Origin: Diplosphaera chodatii
Lineage: Eukaryota; Chlorophyta; Trebouxiophyceae; Prasiolales; Stichococcaceae
Assembly (NCBI GenBank): GCA_032358165.1
Contig: JAALGY010000021.1
Location: 1,178,001 to 1,242,000 of the forward strand
Reading direction: 5' to 3'
DNA: 64,000 nucleotides
In this document: positions 40,401 through 51,751 of the stretch, piece after piece
Numbering within the stretch: position 1 is the stretch's first letter
How the letters are laid out: every line of letters begins with the position of its first letter
Translations under genes and position numbers: made by a program
Notes under the pieces: generated by a model
What the model was told of the DNA's origin: nothing
Databases searched by the model: none
The model's input: the letters and a program-made list of their open reading frames with translations, nothing else

Positions 40401-43400
40401 ACTCATGGACACGCTCAAAGGGCAGGAGGCACCGCCGCCCAAGTTTGTCAAGGTGTGCTGGCCGCTGGTTGGCGATGGCTGGCCTAAGTGTTGTGCCCTC
40501 ACATGTCCATATGCTGTGCTCAACCCTGCGTGTCCGCCAGAGCGTATCTGATCATGCCTTCAGGGCTGTCCACACCGATGCAACTCGGCAAAGGCTGTGG
40601 CGGCCAGCTTGGTGGTGCACACGCGGTCGCACCAGCGATGTGGCGTGCGCGCCTGACGCCCCGTGCCCATGCGCTCCAGGGCGACCGGGTGAAGGTGGTG
40701 GCGGGGGAGCTGACGGGCATGGAGGGCCGCGTGGTGCGCATCGACGAGGAGGGCATGGCGCACGTGCGGGCGCGGGACCTGGAGGGCGTCACCGAGGCCA
40801 TCGAGATCGAGCCCCGCGACCTCGTCAAGCACTTCAACGTGCGAACATCTCGAAGTGTGCAGCAAGTCTGACATGCAACTGGCGTCAACCATTCAGGGGA
40901 CGTGCAGGTCAGCACTCGAGGGACCAGGAGGACGAACGTGCTGAAGGTGGCATCCTGTGGGTGACCTTGCCCGGCAGCTTTGACACTTGCACACGCCCTT
41001 GGCGGCCATCCAGAACCTTCCTGCCACGTCTTGCCTGGATCTGACATTGACTAGGCACGCTTGCGATACAATGCATTGCAGCCGGCGCACATTCCAGAGC
41101 AAAGCAGTGTTCAACTTCAGGTCGCACCTGCCATCTTCACAGGTGTCACAGGCGGGTGCCCTGACCGTGTGCCAATCATGAATGCTGCAACAGGAGGGCG
41201 ACCATGTGAAGGTGGTAGCGGGACAGATGAGCGGCGAGACGGGCATGATCCTGCAGCTGGCGGACAACATCGCGACGCTGTTCCTGGACTCCAGCCGCAA
41301 GGAGGTCAAGCTCTTCACGCGCGATCTCACTGAGTCAGCCGACATCGTTGCCGGCATTGACAGGTCTGCACACGCTACAATATGGCACCAGCAGGCATCT
41401 GCTCTGACTGCTTAGGACTGTTCATAACGCGTAAGAAGTGCTGTATTGTGCCCAGATGCATGGGTGAACACCTGAGATAGTCCATCATACTTCAAGCTGT
41501 GCAAGCATCGAGTAGGCTGTCTGTCATAACTGCAGGCTGGGGCCATATGAGCAGCACGACCTAGTGGCTCTCGCAGAGGGCGGTGTGGTGGGCGTGGTTG
41601 TGGAGTGCGGTCCAGACTCCTGTCGTGTGCTGACGAACCGTGGCACGCCGGACCGGCCCGAGATCCGCACCGCGCGCCTGCCCGACATCAAGCGCAAGCT
41701 CATGATGCGCAACGCAGTGTCGAATGACCAGGGCCTCAACCCGGTGCGGCGCTGACGACCTGCTGCACCAGCATTGTTTGCAGTCAGTCTGCGGGCATCT
41801 ACGGCAGTCCACAACTTCATGTCTGAACCTGCACAAGATGTGCTGGCCTGGCGGCACACCATTGCACTTCATAAAAGGTATTAATGCACCATCCTTGCTG
41901 CAGGTGGCAGTTGGTGACATGGTGGATGTCAAGCGGGGCGCAATGTCTGATAAGGCTGGCACCGTCAAATACATTTTCCAGGGCTCGCTGTTCCTGCACT
42001 CTCGGTAAGTAGCATTGCAGCCTGCCACCATGCGGGTGCCAGAGGCTCGTTCTGCAACATGCTTCGGCATCAGGAATATGCAGGCACCAGCGACATCTGT
42101 GCACAGTATTGCAATTCTGCTGGAGTCAATGATATGCGTTCCGTTTGTAGGCAAGTGAAGACGCACGGCGGCTTCTTCTGTGTGAATGCGCGAGACACAC
42201 AAGTACGTGGTGCAAAGGCCAACAACTACTCCAATCCTGGTCAGGTGGGATGATCTCTCTACTAAGCTGCAACAATTGTGCTTGCCTTGTAGCAGCCTGC
42301 TGACAAGCACTGAGACGGTCCGCAGCTGCTCAGACAGTGGTGCTGCTGCAGACGCCTAGCCGTGTAGCAGACATCCTGGCGGGCCTGCGGTCACCTGGGC
42401 CTGGCCGCACGCCCGGCGTCTTCCGCAGCCCGCAGCTGGGCGCCAGCACCCAGTCGCAGGTGCGGCATGCTGCAGCTCTGGACTGTGTGCACCCTGTACC
42501 CTGTGACACCTCCAGAGAGCTTGCTGCTGCACCGATCGGCTCCACTACGTCACAGAACATCCACAGTACGAACATCCACAGTACGAGTGTGGCAGCGATG
42601 TCTAGCTTGTGCCAGCCTCGGTCACAGCCTCGGTCGCTTTCAAGCAGCGTCCATGAACCATGCCAGTATGAGTAGCTGTTCCTATAGTGTATGTGTAACA
42701 CCATCCTTGTATGTGCAGAGTCTCACCGGCACATCGGGAGGTGGCGGGTTCAGTGGGCGATCTGCGGGGGCGCGGCGTGATGAGAGCCTTGTTGGACGCT
42801 CCCTCAACATCATGCGCGGCCCCCACAGGTGCCACTGCACTGCAGCTGTTCGGGTACACGGCAACCAGGTGCCCTCCAAGAGTGGCCACCTCTCAGGTGC
42901 ACGTGCTCAACCTCTGACATGCTGTGCGGATGTCAGGGGGTACCGGGGGCGGGTGGCATCAGCAACAGAGACGCACTGCCGCATCGAGCTGGAGGCGCAG
43001 TACAAGACGGTCACCGTCAAGCGCAGCGACCTCAAGCTGGAGGGCCAGAATGCGGTGCCCGGCAGCCGCACGCCGTCGTCGCCTTGGGACGCCCCCACCA
43101 CGCCCGCACACCCTGGTATGCAGTGTGTGGCCGTCCTGCCTTCTGCGTGTCGACTGGCAGCAGATGTGGCATGCCTCGCTGGTTCCATTGCCGACCTGTG
43201 GCAACGTGAGGTAGTATCGCGAATGTGTGGTCCAAAGAGGCGTGTGCATGACCCAGCCCGATGTGTTTGGTGATCCCACAAGCAGGCTGCTGGTGCTCTG
43301 CTGCACTTCGTGTTGTCAGAGGCGGCACCCACTGGCAAGCAGGTGGCCGGACGCCGATGCACTCGGGCGCGCAGACGCCCATGCACTCGTGGGGCGGCGG

Positions 43401-45623
43401 CGCGACGCCGATGCACCCGGGCAGCGCCCCGATGACCCCTGGCCGCGCCCCCATGACCCCCGGCCGCGAGTACGTCTGTCAGACTGTGTGCAACAGATCC
43501 CCGTGTATCTACTGCTGCAGTTTGCTCTCTCATCTGCCTGAACCAGGCTCACCGGCGCTTGCTTGCCCACCTTGCCTCGCACACCGCTGACAGTGGGTCA
43601 CACACCCACATGCTAGAAGCCCGCCTGTGGTGTCTTAATATGCACTTGTCGATTTCGCCGCAGGACACCGGGACACGGCAATGCTTGGAACCCACAGACG
43701 CCCTTGCGACCGTCGGATGCGCCCGCGACACCGGGCGCCTGGGGTTCCGACTACGAAACTCCAGGTGCAAATGCCAGGCGGCGCACATGTCTTGCAGCTG
43801 CAGATGTTGCAGACAACCTCTGCACGAAGCCTGCCCACCCTGGTGCACATGCCTACTGGACATGCATGGCGAAGAAGTCGTGCTGTTCAACAAAGTTTGC
43901 CCAAACATTGAGGACCTGCGACCCATGCAGGTGGAAGCTTTGCTGCCTCGCCAGCGAATGGCGACGCGTACAACACGCAGCACACGCAGTACTCCCCCAG
44001 TGGCACCCCTGGCGGAGGGGTCTCCACGCCTCAGGCAGCAGGGTACCCCGCCGCGCCCACCCCTAACACGGCTTACACAGCGTACAGTCCAGCCGGCACT
44101 CCTGGCGGTGCGTGCGCTGCTGATGTACAACTTACAGTTGGTCGAGACAGCATAGCATATCATGCAGGTGCTCTTGTCAGCCTGCGCTGCGCATGTGATG
44201 TGATGGTTCGGGTGATGAAGGCAAACTGCCGTGTCAGAAGACTCAGAAGCCTCGGTTTTCTTGGTCACACAGACTACAGCCCAGCTGATCCTGGCAGTGG
44301 CCCAGGCAGCAGCAGGGCCTACAGCCCCAGCCACCCGTCTGGCGTCAGCACTCCAGGTAGGCGGCGTCAGAACATCAGGCACATGTTGCACGGTGCAATC
44401 TCAGGCTCGCACCGGCAACACAAGCGCCATTCAAGATGATTCTGCGTGGACATGCACGCAGGGTTCCAGCCAGCTGGATATGGCCTTGCTGCTGTGCCTG
44501 ATGGCCCCTCAGGTGAGCATGCATTTGCTCACATGACATTGTGCAGCCCTCATGGTCATGGCACACCCATTCTGAGGTGTAGCTGCTCGGTGCGGCGTCA
44601 ATGCTGCAGGTCGGCTGGGTCAAATAGGGCTGAAAGTGAGGATGCACCGAGTCGATTGGCAGTCGCTGGCTTGTGCTTGCAGGCGAGGCGCAGCTCTGGT
44701 CGGACATTCATGTGTCGCTGTCGGACAGCCGGTCGGGTGTGGTGCGCGATGTGGACGCAAACCACATTGCCACTGTCGCCTTGGGTGCGAATGCTGACTC
44801 TGAGTCTGGTGTGCTTGGAGGTTTGTTGACTATCGGTGGGACATGGTTAGGTCTGGACCTGTCAATGAGACTGAACACCTTCTCACAGCTAGTGTTGTTG
44901 TGCATCAGATGTGGATCCTTACGCTGCTTCGTCAGCACACAAGGCTGGACAGCATGCAGTACCCAATCTAGGTCGGACCGCAGGAATGAGTTGGAGGATG
45001 CACCGCTTACGCCAAGCTGCACCGAATGCAGGTGACTTGACGCCTGACGGTCGGCTTCGGCTGTGGCAGCCTGGGGACACAGCACGCGTGCCGCTGGCCG
45101 AGCTGCAGCTGGCGCCCTGCCTCAAGGGCGACCAAGTGCGGGTGGTCATCAGCTCAGCCAATGCACCAGCGGGCTTCACTGCTGAACTCGCCCAGGTGAA
45201 ACTCAGGGAGCAGGCTGTGAGCACAGGCCCACCAACAGCCTTCATGCCGGCATGGCAAACCCAGCAATTATGTGCTAACTCCTGGCTGGCACAACGTGCC
45301 GGTCAGATAGACGTATAAGTCATGTTTGAGTGTGGCTGCGTTGCAGCCTTGAACCTACCGTTCTCAAGTAGTGTTGGTGAAACAGGGTCATTGCTGTGTG
45401 CAGATCCAGGAGGATGAGTACATTTTGAAGAAGGAGAGCGAAGGCGGCGGCAGCGACATTGATATCAAGGTGAGCTTGCGTCTGCGTTGCGACCTTAAAC
45501 TAGCACACAGTTTTCTACCCGTTTGTGCCTCGTCACATGCAGCTGCGCTGAGGCCCTGGCAATGCTCCCGCGCAGTTCGTGGATGTCAACAAGGTCGGGA
45601 GAATAGTGTCAGCAGCAGGCTAA
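37457..45623 (+). CDS. SPT5: Transcription elongation factor SPT5 (DSIF large subunit)
   Basis: The largest gene here, with 20 or more exons. SPT5 pairs with SPT4, clamps RNA polymerase II and controls pausing, elongation and RNA processing. Exon 1 (37457-37522) is MAAALAELEDDIASEVDEDF. Acidic and basic exons follow, with FIDDAAEEDDD and RYIDDMAAEDRDAEEE. The NGN domain spans about 38795-39370: LWAVQCKPGAEREAVVCLL, GFIWVEAHKMDYVRDALRGL. Then come WARMKAGLYKDDLVRVIDVD and PRLDYANL (KOW1). Later KOW modules are GDRVKVVAGELTGMEGRVV (40681), EGDHVKVVAGQMSGETGMIL (41190), VGDMVDVKRGAMSDKAGTVK (41905) and GYRGRVASATETHCRIEL (42938). A C-terminal repeat region rich in TPMH, TPGR and YSPSGTPG (43320-44350) is followed by the terminal KOW-like segment ending VDVNKVGRIVSAAG at TAA 45621-45623. 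Architecture is complete for a plant-type SPT5. Some internal exon borders are approximate. Confidence 0.95.
42555..42584. repeat. 15-bp tandem duplication in an SPT5 intron
   Basis: GAACATCCACAGTAC occurs twice head to tail with no mismatch, inside a probable intron of SPT5. It is followed by a second local duplication of a cctcggtcac motif near 42615-42635. Confidence 0.9.
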
Positions 45624-45910
45624 GCAAGGTTGCAGCATTGAGGTCCTGTGGTCCTGGACTCTGGATGTGAAGCAGGCAAAGCCGCACACAACTTCTCGAG
45701 TTGCTGCGGCGGCAGTGCTGCTCGCATGTGTTTGGCAAAGATTGCCAGTGATACCATAGTTCCTGTGTTGACAGCCAGCTTACAATTTTTGTTGAGTACA
45801 AGGCTGAGAATCCCGCAAGAAGTTCATGAGGAGATCATGCTGCTCTGAGACAGAATCATGTCAGCAGCAATGTCCCAGGACTGTGATGCACCCAATGATG
45901 CAATGTGATG

Positions 45911-47214
45911 TCAAGACGCAGTTGCCTCCTGCATCACCACAGTCTGGGCGTGCAATGGCGGCTGCAGATCAAAGTGCTTCTCCAACAACGGGATGAGCTC
46001 ATCCATGGCAGAGATGACGAAGCTGGGCTTCATCTCGCCCTGCAGCTGCTCATCACGGTAATGCCCCTGCTGATCCAGCAGCGCCGTCCAGGTGCCAGCA
46101 CGGTTGCCGCACACGACCTGCACGGATGCACCACAGAAATCAGCTTGGGTGGCGTACGCACCGCCGTGGCAACAGCGTGACTGGCCTTGGCACGGTATGG
46201 GCACGCATGCTAGGCGAGTCCCTCACATCGTCCTTTGCGCTGTCTCCCACGAAGAGCGCCTCGCTGGGATGGATGCCCCACGTCTTGCAGACGTGCAGCA
46301 GGCTGTCTGGGTACGGCTTGTACTTCAGCGGCGGCTCGAACTTCGTGCCACATTCCCGTCCCAGCGCGGGGCTGAAAGCTGCACACGCGGTGAAACTCTG
46401 TTTGCGGCGGCTGAAAAAAGACAGAACAAGACAGCGTCTTCTGACCAGCACACTCAAGGTCGACGGGATGGCTAATGCACGTGAGGTCAGGCACAGGGAC
46501 CAGCAGATGCGGCAGGCTGTTGTGTGACCTGTCAGGCTGTGTAGCGGCGCAAGGTGGTTCTCGTGCAGCCAGTCTACAGACGACTTGACATTCCGTGTGA
46601 TGAGGCCCCGCGGGATGCGCTTCTGATCCAAGTAAGCGCACAGCTCTGGCACTCCCGGCATCAGCTGCATGTCTGTCAGTGCCTGGAATGTGAAAACATC
46701 CCAAAATATCCGCTGCAGCTCTTGCCATTTGAGCAGCATAATCCCTCAGCCAGCTGTGCTGCGGAAGTTGCGGCAACAGGCTAAGCAGGCCAGTGTGGGC
46801 CCACCTGCTGCTCCACGTCCCAAATGGCCGCACGTGCCCGCGCCTGCGCCTCTGGCGCCATCTTTGCAATCTCCTCCAGGATGTCACCCGTCATGACGCC
46901 CACACGCCGTCGCATCAGTGCAAAGTCGATGCATGGTACGGTCAGAGTACCGTCCTACATCACATGGTACTGCGCTCTCGGATCTGACGGCTCTGCATTG
47001 TACTCGTGCAGCATGTCGACAGGTTGCACACCCGCACATGCCGACATGTTTGACGCATTGGGCGCACCATGTCAAAGGCGATACCGCGAAGGACCCTCCG
47101 TGTTGCAGCCATCATGTCAGGCGACGCACGACAGCGCTGCACTGGTGGCTGTGAGACTGCACGGCCCGCTAGGCTGCACTGCTGAGGTCCACTGGCAGTG
47201 GGCAGCGGCTGCAT
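45911..47214 (-). CDS. HAD-superfamily phosphatase, plant At2g33255-like type
   Basis: Haloacid dehalogenase-type hydrolase using an Asp nucleophile and magnesium. From ATG 47214 the N-terminus (MQPLPTASGPQQCSLAG...) may be a targeting peptide; 47115 is an alternative start. The first exon ends ...VLRGIAFDM. The next begins at about 46952 with DGTLTVPCIDFALMRRRVG, so the catalytic DxD motif I (FDMDGTL) is split by an intron. Cap-region exons are MTGDILEEIAKMAPEAQ, LLKWQELQRIF and MPGVPELCAYLDQKRIPRGL. Motif II is TRNVK, motif III lies in KYKPYPDSLL, and motif IV is ALFVGDSAKDD, followed by VVCGNRAGTWTALLD. The protein ends VVMQEATAS at TGA 45911-45913. All four motifs are intact. Substrate is unknown; the locus name is from memory. 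Confidence 0.85.
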
Positions 47215-47886
47215 GCCCCGGTGGCGGGTTTGCGGTCAATCCCAACCTTCGCGGCGGTCTTCACACCATCGGGCATACGGCGGCTGTGAAGATAGTCGAA
47301 CTGAGCAATCAGTCGAGGATACACGTGCGGAGTACACTTCCCTAACGCTTGCTGCAGTGCGCACCTGCTGCCAACTCGAATGGGTGCTGTCGTGCTAGCA
47401 ACTCATACGGGAGATTGCTGCGTCGTTCAGGCGAAAACTGTATCAACCTTTGATCCAGTCTATAAATGCATGAATGAAGTGTAGCATCAATATAAGTACA
47501 TCACGTCGCACGGGGCCAGCCACGCCAGCGATGGAGTCGTGGAGCTGATGTGGGTGAAGAACGGTGGAGACAATCGTGTGCAGGTGTATGTGTGCGGTCA
47601 GACACGATGGGTACACCCGTACACGTCTGGCTGCCAAGAAATACAACCAGGGCGACTCAATGCGCCATGAGAGTGGTTGCAAAGAGATGTGGCCGACCGA
47701 TTGCACCCGCCCTCGAACTCAGATCTACACAGTGCGCCATCGTTGCATCCGCATGCAAGATTGCGATGCGTTATTGGCGTGCAGATAGAGCACCAGTGTT
47801 TCCTCCAGGCTGCTGCGCTGCACTGAGCTCTCTGCTGGAATCCCATGGAGCTGCTGGCATGGTCTCGACAGTTCTCAGGGTCCATC
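47215..47886. other. Intergenic region between two minus-strand genes
   Basis: About 670 bp holding the promoter of the HAD gene and the 3' UTR of SLU7. An AT-rich patch lies at 47440-47500. No conserved coding block is seen on either strand. Confidence 0.4.
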
Positions 47887-50800
47887 TCAGACCAGGTCGT
47901 AGCCCTTGGAGCCCGAGCCGCCCATGGCGGCCAGGGGGTCGTCTGCCCTGGCCCGCTTCAGGCGGTACGCCTCCATCTCCTCTGCGGCAGCCACCACTGG
48001 CCAGTAACCCACAGGACTGTGACATGATAGTGAGCTGCACAGGACAACCAAGCCTGAACAAGCACGTGGGCGTCCTGCACCGCGGCACGCGGCAGAGCCC
48101 CGCACCCGCACCTGGTGTAGGCTTGGCGTCGCCATTCGCGCTGCCGCCTGCCGCTGCATTGTACTTGCGCTTGCGCTCGTCCGTCTCCACCGCCTCGGCG
48201 TTGAACTGCTCTGCTGCCTTCACTGCTGCCTCAAGCTTGGCCTGCAAGTCCAGCACAGAGCAGTCAGCACCTCCTCGAGCCCGAGGCGACCTGACTGAGC
48301 TGCGTAAGGGGTTGCTGCTGTTATACGAAGCTGAGGTAGAGATGTGCAAAGGCACCATGCATTCTCCTGTCAGCACACCAAGTCAAGCCCGAGCTCAGCG
48401 ATTGCAGCAAGCAAGCACGACACTGCCCCGGTCTTCAGAGTGGTGCTGAGTCGCCTCGTTTCCAGCCCATCAGACTGAAGATCAACATTTGACAATGTAG
48501 ATTTTTCTGGAAGGTGCACCTTGTCGAGCTCCACGTCCTCGGCGACGTCTGCGCCCCACACGTCCTTGGACGGCGCCAGGTCCTTCAGCTTGCTGGAGGC
48601 TGCTGCCTTGGCGCGCGCCTCGCGAGCCGACGCCTCCATGTTGGCCACCAGCTGTTGCACCAAACACACGCTTCAGGATGGTGGTAGCACTTTGCGCTGG
48701 GTCATGTGCTCGTGCACAAGCTTGACGAGCAGGTGGCTATCTTGGCTAGTCTGACCATAGGTGATCGCTCACATTAAGGCATGCTACTAAGTGTATGACA
48801 AGTCAGAGCGCCACACACCTGCGCTGTCTGCTCATCAGCTGCCCTGCTGCCGGCGTCGCCAATGCAGTAGCTGTTCTTGACGAACTGGTGGCAGCAGGCG
48901 TAGCCCCAGGCGCCGTCGCGCCAGAAGGATCCCCACACCGAGGTGTGGTTGTTGATCAGCACATCCTCCTCATACCGCGACCGTGCCTTCTTCTCCTCAC
49001 CGCGCAGCAACCGCCCTGTGATGAGTCAACGGTCGGTCAGCCTGTTGATGAGATGCAATTAGGTCATTGTAATATCAGCTTCCATACAAACACCCAGCAC
49101 TGCATTTGGGCAGCAGCTCCATGGCTGTGGCTGTGCCAGCTGCATGGTCATTCCAGCATGCAGAGTTGACTAGGAGTGGCAGTGCACCTGAGGCATCATA
49201 CTCCACATATGCTTCCGTCTGGCCCAGCAGCAGTGACTCGTCAGGCGTATCAGCCACAGCAGCGTTGCCATACCGCTCCAACACCTCCTTCTTATTGCTG
49301 ACCTGCATATCACCACCACGGCGATCAACCACTGTCCAACGCCACAGCACCACACGATCGAGCACATCAACATGCTCCTGCCGTTGCTGACAGGAAACAG
49401 CATGCCAAGGGACACATCTCGGACATCCTTCGAACCTGCAGCTTCTCCTTTTTGGTCTTGAAGCTCTTGTACAACGCCTCCGCCTGTGATGGCGCTGACT
49501 GCAGGACAGCCATGAGCAGCATCAGATCACACCCAGCAGCACAGTCACCCGAAGCACATGCAGGCTGCCGAGGTACATCTCCTGATGTCACAGCTGAGAC
49601 CTGCATTGTGGCATGCAGGAAGCAGTGCACAGCAGCGTCACCATCATGGAGATGTCCTGCCCGCGGTTCATAGCGGCGACAGAGTGCAGGTTCAGCGCCT
49701 GGAAGGAATCGAAGTCGCCAGCTCGCCGCACAAAGTTGTCGCCCTGGAATGTCTTCTGGCTGGGGTCCTGCATGGGCACAGGGCCACCAGTGACATGGTG
49801 AACAGTAATGTATGCACATGCACAGATGATGTGCTGAGCAAAAGCATGCATCGACTCGGGCACAACTGCTGTACACAGCGTGGCGACTGGAATGCATGTG
49901 GCCAGCAGACCTTTTGCGGGTTGGGGTCCTCGCGCATGGACCGCGACTTGGGGTCGTAGTACGTGGAGTTGGGGTCCAGGTTGAGGAGGTACTTGGCGGT
50001 GTCCTCCCGGATGCGCAGATTGCGCACAGACCCCGACGCACCGCCGCCAGTCGTCCGCACACGCTTCTCGACCTCACCGAAGCCTGCTCACCGCATGATA
50101 TGATGCGCTCTGCATGTGCGCAAACGCCTCCGCTCTATGGAGGTGGTGCATGCAAAGACTCGGAGTGCACGCATGACGCAGCCTGCGAAATGGCTGGCAG
50201 CTGATGCTGGGTGCTCAAGTCCGTCAGCAGGGCGCACCGGCCGCCTCCTCCTCCCTGATCCGGTCCTCATCGTCGTTGTCTGAGCCGCTGTCAGCCGAGT
50301 GTTGCGCGTCATCACGCTGCACCTGCACACCGTAAATGCAGTACTGACACCAAAGGCTGTGTGCTGACAGGTTGTGCTGCCAGGCTAACATGACTTGCAG
50401 GGGCTACAGTTGCAGACTGACATGAGCTGCAGGAATGGGCGAATGAGTCGCTCACAGCGTCCGGCTCTGCAGCGTCCTCATCGCCTTTGCTGGCGTCGCC
50501 CACCCGCAGCCGGCGCTCCAGCTCCTTCTTCCGCCGCATCTCCTGCTTCAGCTGGTCCACCTTCTCGAAGCTGCACAGCACCAGCAGAGCGTCAGGGGCA
50601 GCCCCCTGCTAATGGCCCGACATGCAGAGACAGGGCCCACAACGGGATGCGGCGCAGGTCTGTGCCACGTGACAGCTGAACTGCTTGAGCGGCCCGCAGC
50701 AGCTCGAGCGCTGTCAGGCTGCCGAGGTACACTGGTTTGTTAGGTCTAGGGCGGGGCACGCACGTGTCGATGACGCGGGAGTACTCTTTGGAGTCGTAGC

Positions 50801-51359
50801 CAGTCCACCGGTCGCGCTTGGCCTCGAACCCCTTCATGTCAATGCTCTCAACCTTCTCGTCCGCTGCGATGTGCTTGTTGCTCCACCGCGCCCCCACTTT
50901 GCGCGGCCGGTCCACGCAGTCCTTCGTTTTGTGCGTCATGGCTCCGCAGCTGCAGCAGCAGCAACGCATCAGCTGAAGCCATAAGCATCGTGTCAAACCT
51001 CTGGCATGCCAACACGAGGCGCGCCCATGCCTGTCGGTGCCAGCTGCGCACTGAGCAGCTCGGTGCATGAGCAACAGCACGCACTTTTCGCAGGCGCCCT
51101 TTCGGAACTTCGTCGCCTGGAAGACCTTGACGCCACGGTCGTAGCTTTTGTTGATGGAGTCCTGCTCATGCTGCCGCCAATCCTTCTGATGCTTGAGACT
51201 GGGGTGCTGGCTGTTGAGGTACCAGGGCGCGCTGGACATGTATTGTGGGATATGGGGGTTGATGGCCTTTCCATCCTCATCCACCGCCGCGGGTGCGAGG
51301 CCAGCCTTCCGGGCCTCCTCCAGCTCCTTGTTGCGGCGGAAGTCCTCATGGGACGTCAT
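47887..51359 (-). CDS. SLU7: Pre-mRNA splicing factor SLU7
   Basis: Second-step splicing factor that governs 3' splice-site selection. The start at 51359 gives [20 protein letters not shown], then [18 protein letters not shown], the canonical SLU7 opening, and [18 protein letters not shown]. The CCHC zinc knuckle [14 protein letters not shown] (C-x2-C-x4-H-x4-C) is split by an intron between about 50960 and 51085. Next come [71 protein letters not shown] and [40 protein letters not shown] and [20 protein letters not shown] follow, the latter being the SLU7 signature H-x-SVWGS. Then come [16 protein letters not shown] and a Lys/Glu-rich C-terminus, [20 protein letters not shown]. The stop lies at 47887-47889. 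All landmarks of a full-length protein are present. Introns are numerous. Confidence 0.97.
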
Positions 51360-51751
51360 CGCTGCCCGTCACTGGGGGGTGGTGCAGCGACCTGCAAGGG
51401 CGCAACCGCCAGCAGGCTGCGCCACTTTGCCGCACTGCACTGGCCGAGTGCCGGCTGCCTCTGCTGGTGTCTGTGTGCCACCGGCCCTCAGTACTGAGCA
51501 GGGACAACAGCAGCTGCTGGTGACCCACAAAGCAGCAAGTACAGCGCAATAAGTCTCACAGCTGAAAATGAAGGTGGGCACTGCAATACCTCACACATGC
51601 TTTGCGCAAGAGCACCAGCCTAGCGGTTGAACCAAGACTGTAGCGCTGTCACCAAATCGTTGATCCTCTTGGACGCCGCTGCGCGTGTAGCATGTGGTGC
51701 AGTGCGCATGGTTAGCTGAGCTTTACCTGCTGTGCTGCAGAAAGTTACAGC
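51360..51751. other. Divergent intergenic region, SLU7 / PNPOx-like
   Basis: About 390 bp between the start codons of two divergent genes, presumably containing both promoters. No TATA box or other element is clear. Confidence 0.4.

Noticed and set aside
47550..48449. 299-codon open frame on the plus strand
   Set aside because: Runs antisense to the C-terminal SLU7 exons and through an intergenic region; no family resemblance.
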